64,000 nucleotides of DNA from Echinarachnius parma (taxonomy: Eukaryota; Echinodermata; Echinoidea; Clypeasteroida; Echinarachniidae): NCBI GenBank assembly GCA_037951105.1, contig JBAMJV010003329.1, forward strand, positions 1-64,000. Reading direction: 5' to 3'. Numbering within the stretch: position 1 is the first letter of the stretch; every line of letters starts with the position of its first letter. Position numbers and translations under genes: made by a program. The notes under the pieces are model-generated. The model saw nothing but the letters and a program-made list of their open reading frames with translations. It made no database searches and was not told the DNA's origin. This document shows positions 34,270-46,064 of the stretch, one piece after another.

Positions 34270-35184
34270 CAGGGGCGTCGATCACGGGGGGGGGGGGGGG
34301 GGGGGGGATGGGGGGGGATATATCCCCCCCCCCCCAATATTTGAGGTGGGGGGGGGGATGGCCTGTATTATCATCCCCCCCCCCCCAATATTTGGGAGGG
34401 TAACAAAAAAAAAAAAAAAAAAGTATACTGGCGCATGTAATTGTGGAAGAGGCTACTATCGTATGTCTTATGTTAGAAAGTCCTTACTCATTCCTCCATA
34501 AGCAAAAGAAGTGCGATCCGCCCTTTGGTTTTATGCAAACTTGATTTCATTAATTGTGTTTATCTATAACACGGTAACTCAGAAACAAGTTTATAAAACG
34601 TGAAATTGATGCCTTAGGTATGCTCCAGATTGCACAATTTCAAGCCCCAAAATGCAAAAGCTTCCTACCGTGGGAGGGGGGACACCCCCCTCCCACACCC
34701 ACCCCCCCCCCCAGGCGCGGATCTACGGGGAGGGGGGGGGGGGGGGGGGGGGTTAGGGGGTTTAAACCCCCCCCCCCTTGGGCTGCCAAGTGAAAGTGTG
34801 ATGTGCATAGAAAAACGCCATCATTGTGTCCAGACCCACACAGTATCCGTATCATCATTTGGTCAAACCCCCCCCCCCCCTTAGCAAAATAGCCCCCCAA
34901 AAATCGCCTCGCCGCTACGCGGCTCGTGGACGATGCTCCGCATCGTCATTGGGTCAAACCCCCCCCCCTTAGCAAAATAGCCACAAAAAAAAAAAATCGC
35001 CTCGCCGCTACGCGGCTCGTGGATGATGCTCCGCATCGTCATTGGGTCAACCCCCCCCTCTTAGCAAAATAGCCAAAACAAAATCGCCTCGCCGCTTCGC
35101 GGCTCGTGGACGATGTTCCGCATCGTCATTGGGTCAAACCCCCTGATCATCCCCCCCAACCATGAGAAGAAATCGACGCCCTTG
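34270..35184. mobile_element. hAT-like element with several poly-G/C tracts
   Basis: Perfect 8-bp duplication CATCCATA at 34262-34269 and 35185-35192; ends CAGGGGCGTCGATCACGGGG and ...AATCGACGCCCTTG. A second hAT-like start, CAGGCGCGGATCTACGGGG (34712), is nested within. Three short repeats of GCCGCTACGCGGCTCGTGGA type (about 34910-35120) follow. Confidence 0.75.
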
Positions 35185-35192
35185 CATCCATA

Positions 35193-36436
35193 TGACCCTA
35201 ATTAAACATTTATAAACCATCTGGTATGGTTCTCAATATCGAAAATGTGTATTCAAAAGTACGTGCATGTTATAAATATACACTATACTGTTTTTAGCCT
35301 AGATCGACATTTTATGCATAATGTATTGTATATGCTATACATGTATTAGACATGATCTAAATATAGGTATGATACATTTTTAATTGATAGGTGACAGGTT
35401 ATGATTAAATAGAGATATCAAAAACAACTATTTAAAAACATATTTTGAAAATGTTTGGAAAAGTGTAAGCTTTTTTTAAAATTTAATTTAATTTTAAAAG
35501 GAGTACAATAGCGACAATACGTGCATATGCAAGCTTAATAATTCTTCCCGAGTATTTTTGATACGCTGTAGATCTATATGACATGCACACTGGACTGCTA
35601 TTTTTACCAAAATATGTAGTGTATTTTGCATGTACATGTAGGTGATCGGTGAGGGACTATTGAATATGAAATTGCATATAACTTAAAACATAATCACACA
35701 TTGAACATACCTTGAACTTGAAGGCCACACCTCACCTTCTTCATCGTAATAGTAGTAGATATTCGGAGTGCATTAACATTCATAGGGTCAGTCATGTCCG
35801 TTCAGTCCTTGTGGTGTACATTATAACAAGTGCATTCAGCTCTTTGGACATTTACAATGCCTTCTACCCTGCGTGTATTTATTGGTAAGTGAAAGTAATA
35901 TTCGTAGCATCGATGATCGGACAAATCAAAATGGCGGTGACGGGCATAGAGTAACTATAATATAAAGACGACGGGTGATCAAATAGACTTCGATCAAGAC
36001 TACGTATGCTCAATTATATTATGCACGGATACTTAAATAAATTATAAAATAAGGAGATATAATTTGAGTTGAAAAAAAGAGAAAAGAATGAAAAAAATTA
36101 ATTGGCGTAAATATAACCAATATAAATGGAGAATCAATGAAAACAAAAAATCAACAACATTATATCAGAAGTGGTCAGATGTATATGCATGACTTACTAG
36201 TTTGACAAAATAAATGAAAATAAGGCCTTTTCTGTCATACTATATTACCTCTTTAAGAGCACACAATTAGCAAAACAAAATAATGTTTGATCAAAGTCCA
36301 ATTCAGAAATTGCCACAAATAAAGATATTCGAATACAATTATTCAGGGGCATTGTCCTTTACTCAAGATTTCATCTCAGAAACCAACATTTGTGAAAATA
36401 TAGCAAACTGCATGCTTTTAAATCAATTCTTGTACT
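35193..36436. other. Intergenic or 5' region, MITE remnant only
   Basis: Apart from a family A remnant at 35402-35482 and a donor-like GTATGT on the minus strand near 35713, I see nothing in this AT-rich stretch. Confidence 0.4.
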
Positions 36437-36566
36437 CAGTGGCGCCGATTCCATCCGAAAACACAATGCATTGGGGGGGGGGGGGGGGGGGGGGGGGGCG
36501 AGCATTGTTTGTGAACAATGCTCTGCCCCCCAATGCATTGTGTTTTCGGTGGAATCGGCGCGCCTG
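36437..36566. mobile_element. 130-base near-perfect hairpin, hAT-like
   Basis: Perfect 8-bp duplication CTTGTACT at 36429-36436 and 36567-36574. Two arms of about 55 bases (CCGAAAACACAATGCATTGG and its inverse) surround a poly-G and a short loop. Confidence 0.8.
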
Positions 36567-36574
36567 CTTGTACT

Positions 36575-37449
36575 CTCTGCCGAATGTTTATTGTATCAGT
36601 CCCCTACAAGATCATGGAATCCCTTATCAAAATTGTTGGCGACCCACAGTCTGCTCAGTGATTATCAGCATGGTTTGGGTCAGGCAGGTCATGTTCCACC
36701 GCGGTTAAACTATGCATGGTTTAAACACAGCGACTGTTAGATCACAATCAGATACCATCGTGAACAGTTATGCCAATTGAGACTTATTTCCATAGTAAAC
36801 CATGGATGTATCAGAATTATCTTGTTAAAATCTTTGTCATCATGATAACGGGTTTCTGGTCCATTTCGTAAACAGGCCAAGCAAATTAATTTGAATTGTA
36901 ATCAATTTTGCCAATTCCGTTACAGCAATTATATATATCATGTAGTTACAATTTTATTAGCATTTAAATTCGCATAACAGTAATTTGAAAATAATATGTG
37001 CTTGCATTCTATTAAAAATGTGATTCTTGAAAAAATTGTCATAATTATTTTCTTTTATATAATAATCTGAATGCAAATAGCGGACTTGATATTCAAACGA
37101 TTTGTAGCATGGAATGCGCCACGTGCTAAATCACTTGACCTAGGATTAACTCGAATGCCTACATGCAATTTTAAACAACTATTTTAAGCCTTCAGCTCAA
37201 ATTAGCGAAATAAAATGAACCGATCATTAAATACGAATAAAAAAGTAACTACTGAAATACTGCGCTATTATAGTACAGACCGTTCATTTGTTATAACACG
37301 ACACCATGTTACAGATCTAGCTACGTCAGCAGGCCAGTGTGCAATTAGCTAACATCGGCAAACAGTAACTTCCAACCTGCAATTTAACATTACAGTTATG
37401 TACTTGAAACGATGAAAGCCATCAGATATATCAAAAGAATATGACTCAC
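36575..37449. other. No recognised feature
   Basis: AT-rich; no ORF, terminal repeat or exon supported. Confidence 0.4.
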
Positions 37450-37580
37450 CTATGAAGTGGACAAAACAAGTAAGATTTCTCGAGGAATGTAACAAAGAAT
37501 TCCAAAAAAAGATACCGTGTGATTACTGCTAATTCCAACGTGTCCAGACACACAGACATGCGAGCAGACTATGGGCACTT
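37450..37580 (-). other. Possible non-coding first exon
   Basis: On the minus strand a strong donor GTGAGT follows TTCATAG at 37450, about 5.8 kb upstream of the signal-peptide exon. A pyrimidine-rich AG precedes that exon at 31667. The upstream boundary given here is arbitrary and no ORF is present. A second donor-like site (GTATGT near 35713) is an alternative. Transcript data would be needed to choose. Confidence 0.15.
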
Positions 37581-37786
37581 CAGACACTCGAAGAGAAGGG
37601 GTTAAAGGGAACCAACACCCTGCATTAATTTTCTAACATATGAAAGAGTCCATTACACCAGAAGGTTCAGGAAAATAGGTTTAATTCTATAATAATTGTT
37701 TCATAATTTGACAAATCGTTATCATAATAATTATGTGCTCATGGGTCTGCAGAAGATTAATTTTATTGTATAGGAACCTAAATTAA

Positions 37787-38169
37787 TCTAGTAACTTTGT
37801 TGACATGTGCCAAAAGTGAAGAATGATGGATGAAATTTATATTGTTATCCTAAATATCCACTGGGTGTTGTGTGAAAATTTGCAAGTTCAATGGACGTTA
37901 TAGTTATGGCCAAACATGAGCAAACATGAGAAGTGATATTCACTAACTCATTGTACTCACTTTGTACACGGTTTCGACGATCCAGTGGATAATCTCACAT
38001 CTGAACACTTCAATCGTAAATATCTTTTTAACGAAAGGGAAATTTGAAAAACCGAAACCTGTCCGATGCTTTTATTGTTAATACGATTACAACAACGTCA
38101 ACAAGGGATGAAGGAACCGCTATAATTACAATTGTATTTTGAGGATTTAGACAATGTTACTAAGTCCCT
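37787..38169. mobile_element. MITE family B, TTAA target site
   Basis: TTAA (37783-37786) then TCTAGTAACTTTGTTGACAT; ends ...ACAATGTTACTAAGTCCC-T then TTAA (38170-38173). Same family as 4926-5293. Confidence 0.72.
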
Positions 38170-38479
38170 TTAATTAAGGGTTAGGTTACTATTACAATAT
38201 AACTTATGTCATTCTGCAGACCCATGAATGATTGTTCGCAGCAGATATGATTATATAAGTATGTCCGTGGAATGGATTACTGAAAATAACTGGTTATGCA
38301 TTATATACTGCCCTCATTAATTGTTTAATTACCAAACTTATCATTTTAATACTTGGATACTTAATACAAAATAAATTTCTTAAATGGAATTGTAATGATG
38401 ATAATGGTATAGTAATACTACTACTACAATACTGTAATAGTAACAACAATGATAAACAATTATAATGGTGATACTAAAT

Positions 38480-38930
38480 AAGAAGATCGGTTATTTATAA
38501 AGCACCATTCACCTGGTTAACACAGCGCTCAACACCATGGGCGTAGATCTGTCATTGATACCCATTCAACAGGGGGGTGATCTATTCATTCATCGCCCCC
38601 TGATGAATAGGTATTACGTAAGTATCTACGCCCATGCTTAACACTATTATTACAACCCCGGTCAACGGATACACACTACATTCACTTCTGCACACAGCGC
38701 GCACATATTACACTCCCTAGTGAGTATTCCAGTCAGTCACCCGTTACGCGCAAGCAGTGCAAAGGTATAACGTTTCTATCCTCCCGGGTCTCCATTTATA
38801 GGTAGTTAGCGGCAATAGTGGATAAATTGTCTTGCTGAAGGGCACACGCAACGGAAAATGCAATTGATTCAAACTCGGGATCCCACTCACTGGGGAGTGC
38901 GTGCTCTACCAATCTTGCACACTACGTCCA
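38480..38930 (-). mobile_element. SINE-like repeat interrupted by a small hAT-like element
   Basis: The minus strand runs GATTGGTAGAGCACGCACTC, a degenerate tRNA-like head with GAGTTTGAATC (weak B box), then a body ending TGAATGGTGCTTTATAAATA. That order is typical of tRNA-derived SINEs. A 101-base hAT-like element (38536-38636) splits the tail. Confidence 0.5.
38536..38636. mobile_element. 101-base hAT-like element
   Basis: Flanks CTCAACAC and CTTAACAC (7 of 8). Ends CATGGGCGTAGATCTGTC and ...AGTATCTACGCCCATG, the same termini as 11398-11475. Confidence 0.65.
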
Positions 38931-39820
38931 ATTCGAATTATACTGGTGGCTTCTAATGTTGTGCACGTTCCGTCTTTCGACGCTCACGACGCATCGTATA
39001 GTATTGCTCCGGTCAACACAAACACGCTGCTAACCACGCATCCTATCCAGGCACCTTGTAGGTGCACACTGAGACTTTTAAATATGTACCAATACTTCCG
39101 GGCACCGATTTATACACCTAGGGGTATTTCACAAAGATCCTAAGTTGAACATTACTCAAAGTTGGACTTAAATGTCATAGAAAGCCGTTAATTTCTTTGA
39201 AGATTTGGTAAAAACATTCATTTTAAAAGGCATAAAATGTCGATTCAAATCATAATAATACTATCTATTATCAAAGAGCTTTCATGTTCTTGATGTGAAA
39301 TCAACGGTATTCTCAAATACTTGCATTTTTGCTTTCGAATACGTTTAAATCACAGGCTTCAAGTGGCTTTTCATTATACTTAGGTCCAACTTAGAGTTAA
39401 ATTCATCCTAGAATCTTTGTGAAACACCGGTCTATAGCAGCAAAAGTGGATTAAATTTCTTGTAGAAGGAAAAACGCAATGGACACACGCATGTTTCAAA
39501 TTCGTAAAAGTATTATCAGTACATTAATTAACTGAAGTTAATTGATAAGTTAGAAATTTCGAATTTATTTTTTTAAATTTTATTTATTCAGTCTTCTTTA
39601 AAAAAAAACACAGTGTAGCCCCAATCAGAGCCACAAAGGCCTGCTTTACAAGAGGGCCCTGTATCAGATAGAAATTACAATGTTTACATTAAAAACACAG
39701 CATAAAGATATAAATACATACAAAACATAAATACATAAATACAATTTAAAAAAACAATAAAAGACTTGGCAATTAAAACAAAGTTACATCGGGGGTATGA
39801 CAAAATAAAAATTTCAAATT
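38931..39820. other. No recognised feature
   Basis: A short inverted motif TCCTAAGTTGAACATTACTC (39138) and its relative near 39390 (TTAGGTCCAACTTAGAG) may mark an old element. No gene. Confidence 0.3.
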
Positions 39821-39889
39821 GCGATAGTTATTGCGATATCATTATAATAGACTGGTGTTGCCGAAGGCGGTTTTTAAATATGCTTTTAA

Positions 39890-40424
39890 AGGGGTAGTTT
39901 AGTTTTGGTAGAGAGGGCGCTGCATATCGCAATTTTGTTGTGAGGTAATGAAAAACTGAGTGTCGAATTTGAGAGAACATGCAATTTTAATGGCAGAATA
40001 AACTTTATTTGGTCAAAATCGACCCAGAAACGGCTGAAATATCAATAAATATATCTGATCTTATAATTATTTGGGGCCCAAATAATTAGATCATTTTTTG
40101 AAAAAAATTAAAAAATGCTTGCACTTTTTCAACAATTTTCAAAAGCGTTTTTTAAATGGTTGTTGATGATCTCGCTATTTAATCATTATATCAACAAAAC
40201 ATCACATGCATAATTTTGGTTGAAAATGGTTGAAACCAATGCCTTTTAAAAAAGCGCCCTCTTGTGTTTTAATGCCTCTTTTTGAAAGATAACAGGCGTT
40301 TTACTTGGTCGTTTGTAATGTTGTATACCTTTCGAGCATGGTGGAGTTATAACTATTAGTTTATAATGTTACTGTGCAGGTTTTGGCTACTAAAGTTCAG
40401 CCTTACCAAAATTAAACTACCCCT
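39890..40424. mobile_element. MITE family A, TTAA target site, in LINE
   Basis: AGGGGTAGTTTAGTTTTGGT and ...ACCAAAATTAAACTACCCCT, flanked by TTAA at 39886-39889 and 40425-40428. It lies in a Leu-Lys codon pair of the LINE; the LINE frame resumes exactly on the other side. Confidence 0.85.
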
Positions 40425-41675
40425 TTAATGTGGGAGATATTTGGACATGCATAGGAAGTGCGTTATAAAGTTTACTTGCAACATACGAGAAGGAGCGTTT
40501 TCTGTATTCAGTTCTAGGTTTTGGCAAGTATAATTGGCTAGAAATGGTATAACGAGTACAATATGCTACATTACGCCTGGATACTAAATTACAAAGGTAT
40601 TGTGGGGGCAAGGTTGTGCAATATCTTATACACCATAACATAATAATGAAAATGTATTCTTTGTTCAACGAGCTGCCACTTCAGTGAGTGAAGGAGTCCC
40701 AATGATGGAGTATTATAGTCAGCATTCAAAATCATTCAAGCGTATTTGTTTTGGCATATTTGTATCCTCAACATGTCTCTTTTTGTTAGAGAACCCATAC
40801 AGTGCAACAATAATCTATGTACGGAAGTATAAGTGTAAAATACAATTGTTTCAGATTGTCGATTGTTAAACAAGACTTGATTCTTCGTATACATGCAATT
40901 GATCGTACAATTTTCCTAATAACATCATCCACGCGGCATGACCAATTTAAACTTTGCTCAAAAGTTACACCAAGGTGTATGAGTTTGGTTACATTTTCAA
41001 GTAATTGACCATTCATAAATATCTGGAAGTTACAATTATTTTTTTTCTGCCGAGATGAGAACAACATAACCTTCGTTTTCTCTGAGTTTACGATCATGCC
41101 ATTGTCTAAAAACCATTTACTAAGTTTATTTATGTCTGATTGAAGATTTGTCTGCACTTTCCTAACATCGAAACCTGATTTAAATACAGCTGTATCGTCT
41201 GCATAAAGTGAGATTTTTGTATCAAGACTCAATTTTAAGTTTGACATGTCATTCATAAACATACAAAAGAGAAGTGGTCCTAGTATTGATCCTTGTGGGA
41301 CCCCCGTTCTCACGGGAAGAAAGTCACTCGTTTATCCTTTATAGAACACACACTGCTTTCTATCTGTTACGTAAGATTCAAACCATTTCAATTCAACGTC
41401 AGTAATTCCAAAGTAAGACATCTTTAACAGAAGCAAGTCATGGGGTATAAACGTCAAACGCTTTTCTAAGATCTAGGAATGTAGCGCCAACAAATTTACC
41501 CCTGTCAAAGTTTTCATGTAAATAATCACAAATCTCAGTTAAACATGTTGCGGTTGAGTGATTGGGTCTAAAACCCGATTGGCGCTCAGTCATGAGACCT
41601 TCTTTTTCAATATATTTAAGGAGTTGTGAATGGACTGCTCTTTCAAATACTTTTGCCACTATCGATAACAATGAT

Positions 41676-43847
41676 CAGTGGCGTAGCTACGGGGGGGGGG
41701 GGCACGGGGGGCACGTGCCCCCCCAATCGTTTGGCCCAAAAAAAAAAAAAAATGACGACCCGACATTAGCCAAATGTGTCTATATCATTCATTATTATCA
41801 TGTTTTATTAAATGTGTGATGATAATGATGTTATTAATGATAATAAAGAAGAACATAACGGTCGTTCCCTAGTACTAGCAATAGCGCACCTATATCAGTT
41901 TGAAGAATCCTTCCAATAAAGCGCCTTATACAAATTTTCAGTCCCGTGCGCGAGGATCGACGCTCACCGCTTCAGAAGACATAGAGCGCGTATAGGCCTA
42001 ACAAACTTCCTAGCACATGGTAAATCGTCCATCATACCAAGGGCCTTTTCAGGATCTAGAATCTGCCTCCCGCTTTTATAGATAATTTTGACCATTTGAC
42101 ACCTTCATGCAGGCTATAAAGGCGCATAGCTGCACTACGTAGTCCTAAATGTCTAAGTAAAGACAAACTTCCTTTAATTTATTAACTCCAAATGCACCCG
42201 TTCCATTAATTCATGATGCATATCTAGGCATATTGTTGATGATCATGATTGAAGGAGCACCAGTCATCTTCTCCAGAGTCGACATCTGCATCAGTTGAGC
42301 ATAGGCCTACTGAAACTAACTCAAGGGACCCGTGTCATGGGTCTATAGTCACGCGACAACAGGCAGGGGACGGGGAGGGGGGACATGCCCCTCCCCATAC
42401 ATTTGAAAGTGGAGGTGATTGTTAGTCCCACTGTTAATAGCATACACTATGTATGTTTGATTCTATAGCTTGAACTACGAATCATTTATTTTGGTCTCGG
42501 GTATGCGCCAAATCGCACAATTTAAAGCCCAAAATTTGCAAAAGGGGAACACCCCCTCCCATGGCGTCGATCCTGGGGGGCAGGGGTGCGGTCGCCCCCC
42601 AATGAAAATATTGGGGGCGAGCATATCATTTCGCCCCCCCCCCCCCCCCCCAATAATTCTGAAAATGAGGAAGACAAAAATCGAGTGATATAATGCCAAA
42701 GAGGGGAAAGACACATTTATCAATAATTAATCTTCAAAATAGCTGGGTTTTTTTAGTTTGAAAAGGACTGTAAATCTCATTTTTTGCATACTGTTTCTCA
42801 TATTGCAAGTTTCATTTCGGTTTGCTTGAACTCACCTTTCGACCTGTGTTGAGCAGTGTAATTTCTCAAACGCACACCTCAAACGAAGTTTATTAAACCC
42901 TCATCTATAGCACACCGTCACAGAAAATAAAATAATCTGAAATAATATATCTTTCAGTAAATTCGGTCCATATGCGCTGAACGCAAATCATATTGGAATA
43001 TCATGTCACCCCACATTTGAAAGTGGAGGAGATTGTCCCCCTCCCTTTGTCATTATGTATGTTTGGTTCCATACTTATATACTTCATTATTACGTGAAAT
43101 TTCTGTCTTAGGTGTGCACCAAATCGCACAATTTCACGCCCCAAAATACAAAAGCTCCCTACTGTGGGAGGGGGGCACCCCCTCCCAGGCTCCCACACCC
43201 TCCCCCACTCGGTCGCTTCGCTTCCTCGCAATGTCTCCCCTCAACTTTTGAGAAGTTGTTGACGCCCTTGCTTCACTATATCCCTATCACTATATCGATG
43301 GCTCTATAGTATACAGGATCACGTGGATCCATCTCATGAAAGGCTCAATCTTTCCGCGCTATTCCCGTTTAAAAATACATTACGAGTAGGTTCACTATTA
43401 TAATACAATGACAAATAAAAAGACAATAATGACCATACTTCTACAGTGATATTTTAAACACCAATTTCAAAACCCCCTCCCACACCCAGGGCCCCTCCCA
43501 AATAAGTATAGACAAGCACGGATATATACGACGTGAGCGTATTTGAGTCTGGTGTGTGTGCATGTACACGTAATGTAGGTTCGATTGTGTTTGTATACTT
43601 TATCAAGAGGGAGATGATTTAAGTCCTGATTTCTTTAATTCAGTATTATCAAATTTCCTTGTCCAAGGTATGCACCAGATTGCATTATTTCAAGTGAAAA
43701 TTTGCAAAAGCTCCCTACCGTGGGAGGGGGGACACCCCCCTCCCACACCCCCCCCCCCCTCGGGCGCTACGCGCCCTCGAACTTGGTCGCTTCGCTCCCT
43801 CGCAGTTGTGCCCCCCCCCCAATCCGTTGACCCTCGCTACGCCACTG
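41676..43847. mobile_element. hAT-like 2.17-kb non-autonomous element in LINE
   Basis: Perfect 8-bp duplication ACAATGAT at 41668-41675 and 43848-43855; termini CAGTGGCGTAGCTACGGGG and ...CTCGCTACGCCACTG. Inside are three diverged copies of a module containing CACCAAATCGCACAATTTCA and AAAAGCTCCCTACTGTGGGA (about 42500, 43110, 43670) and poly-G/C tracts. No transposase frame. Confidence 0.85.
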
Positions 43848-45159
43848 ACAATGATATAGGACGATAATTACGTATGTCATTAGTAAGCTTATTCTTAGGT
43901 ATGGGTACTATTTTTGCAAGTTTAAACGACTGGGGAAAACTTCCCGTACATAAAGATTCATTAAATATATGCGCCAGTGGTATAGCGACGTGACGAGCAC
44001 TGATTTTCAAAATTCTGGGATGCAGATCATCAAGTCCCATCGACTTTGTGCAATCTAAATTACCTTATTCCTTCTGAACAAAATATACGCTTATTTCTTC
44101 AAAACAAAAGATAGATCTTGCCAATTGAATGTGTCTCAAACATTTGTCTTTTTGTTGAGTTTTATCGATATTATTTTGATTAACCGTACCAATATTACTG
44201 AACATCTCATTAAACTCAGTTGCTATATCATATGAATTATTTACAGGTTCCCCATTTCTTAAAATATGTGAATTATTATTTGATTTCTTGCTAGGTAATA
44301 ACTCCTTCAACACTTTCCATTTTTTCCTCATATCAACGCTACTATCCATTAATTCCTTCCGATAATATGCTCGTTTCAACTTTTTATTTAAGTTATTTGC
44401 TTTGTTTCTATAATATTTATACGTCTCATAATACATATTTTCTTTAGTTTTATCAAACTTTTTCTTATTATAATCACGTTCTCTATCAATCATAATATAT
44501 TCATCATTAATCCACGGGGAACCTTTCTGTTTTCTCCGTACTGTTACATATGGGGCATGTTTATTACACAACTTTAAGTACACACTAAGAAATTTGTCCC
44601 ACTTTTGATTGACATTATCTAACTGTGACCACATCTTGTCCCAGTCAATGGCTGCCAAATCGCGAAGAAAGGATTCTTCTTCAAAGAATCGAAAAGAACG
44701 AAACGTCGAGATTTTAGTCTAACAAATCAAAATAGGATGAAAGACTATTGGGTTGTCTATATATAATACATACAAAGAGGCTAGTCTGATTTGTTAGGCT
44801 TCAATTCAATCCATATTAATTCAAGTTCTTTTTTTTAAAAGTCATATCTTCTTATATATGGAATGTTTTCTCGAATATAACATCACACACCGCCACCGTT
44901 TTTATCATGATCTTTTCTCTCCAAATTATATCCATTTAGTGATACGATATTACAAGTAATACCATCATCTAACCAGGTTTCTGAAAATGACATCAAATCG
45001 TATGGGCAGGTTGACAAAAACAAATTAAGATCATCGATTTTATTTCTAAGACTTATAATATTCAAATGTTTCTCGATAACAGTTGCATTTATATGATAGA
45101 CTTGTATTATGGTATAATAACATGAACTTAAATGACACAAATACCCTATACACACATCA

Positions 45160-45375
45160 AAATCACCGGAATTTCAAAACAGCATTGTTTCACAAACTAA
45201 TATCAAGGCATTCAACCACTCGTACGAACATCCTCGTATAAAAAATAAAATTTTCCCAAGGACCAAAACTGTGGAATGATATGCCCTTATTTGTGAAGAC
45301 AATTAGAACATTGAATGCTTTTAAGCTTTCGTATAAACGCTTCTTGCTAAGTAAATATTATGTGCAATCGTGAAT
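45160..45375 (+). pseudogene. LINE RT C-terminal tail, plus strand
   Basis: The plus strand reads STTRTNILVYKK, then GPKLWNDMPLFVKTIRTLNA and FKLSYKRFLLSKYYVQS before a stop, the usual C-terminus of CR1/L2 RT proteins (compare APRLWNKLPVD in the LINE near 5.8 kb). It abuts the start of the minus-strand LINE head to head. Confidence 0.65.
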
Positions 45376-45456
45376 TTTGTATATTTTACATTTTGCTGTA
45401 TTTATATTTTTAATTTGTTACAATCATCACGTCAGGTTTTGTGTTTGTGAATGTGT

Positions 45457-45492
45457 TGTGCGCGCGCGCGCGCGAGTATGTGTGTGTGTATA
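45457..45492. repeat. (GC)n/(GT)n microsatellite
   Basis: Alternating GC followed by GT repeats, prone to left-handed DNA. Short ORFs over it are artefacts. Confidence 0.85.
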
Positions 45493-45779
45493 TGGATTTT
45501 GTATAACGTGCATTACATATATTAAGACAAGGGGCTTTAATTATTGTATATTTACATAAATGTATTGCTTGCATGTATGGTGGGGGTACCAAACTTCGCG
45601 CTGTTAACTTTTAACACATCATTTCGACAAGAAATATACTGATTTGTATAATGATTATAATACCAGTTTATTCAGAATATTGTGTAGTATAATGTATAAA
45701 GTAATTTAAATTACTTATTTCGGCCTGTTTTTCAAACCCTTCTATTTTTATTGACAAAAAAAAGTCTTTCCCGTACCAA

Positions 45780-46030
45780 TGTTGGCAATGTTTCAATAGC
45801 CCTAGGCCACACGTCTACTAAATGTAGCGAAAGCTACAGAAGAGAGCCAGTCCTCTGGTAACTCGTGTGATTAACTTGCCCTTCTCCATTCTATAAATGC
45901 CGAGAGTCTGGCTAGAAGGCAGAATGTACCATTTTTAAAGTCTTTGGTATGACTCGGTCTGGGTTCGAACCCGGGACCTCCCGTGCATGAGGCGGACACT
46001 CTAACCGCTAAGCCACCATGCTCGGTCAAT
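45780..46030 (-). mobile_element. tRNA-derived SINE
   Basis: The minus strand begins GAGCATGGTGGCTTAGCGGT, which contains an RNA polymerase III A box (TGGCTTAGCGG), followed 40 bases later by the B box GGTTCGAACCC. A non-tRNA body follows (GAAGGGCAAGTTAATCACAC). The cloverleaf does not fold properly (T-stem mismatches), so it is a SINE rather than a tRNA gene. Transcription would be driven by the internal promoter. Confidence 0.7.
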
Positions 46031-46064
46031 TTTGTAGGTGAGACTTACTTTTTGTGTTCTGTTT

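Larger units (their letters stand above)
39826..45155 (-). pseudogene. CR1/L2-like LINE (endonuclease to RT), interrupted twice
   Basis: The minus strand shows, in order, an endonuclease start (LNIISLRNKIDDLNLFL, DLMSFSETWLDDGIT, 45120-44950), the linker with WDKMWSQLDNVNQKWDKFL and GSPWINDEYI (44658-44065), the RT entry LDDLHPRILKISARH and VPIPK...NYRPISL (44040-43860), then FERAVHSQLLKYI, SGFRPNHSTATCL (41670-41440), TGVPQGSILGPLLF and LYADDTAVF (41313-41160; catalytic YADD present), HLGVTFEQSLNW, and the C-terminal tail AYLKTAFGNTSLL (39870-39826). A 2.17-kb hAT-like element splits the RT domain and a 535-base TTAA MITE splits the tail. Frame breaks occur in the endonuclease and linker, so it is dead, but without the insertions the RT region would be nearly continuous. 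It copied itself by target-primed reverse transcription. Confidence 0.85.

Noticed and set aside
34630..34900. Gly/Pro-rich ORFs on both strands
   Set aside because: They only translate poly-G and poly-C tracts of a hAT-like element. The same applies near 29100-29600, 27000-27360, 42500-43870 and 62730-63260.
45950..46025. tRNA gene on the minus strand
   Set aside because: A and B boxes are present, but the T-stem and acceptor do not pair and a SINE body follows; treated as a tRNA-derived SINE.
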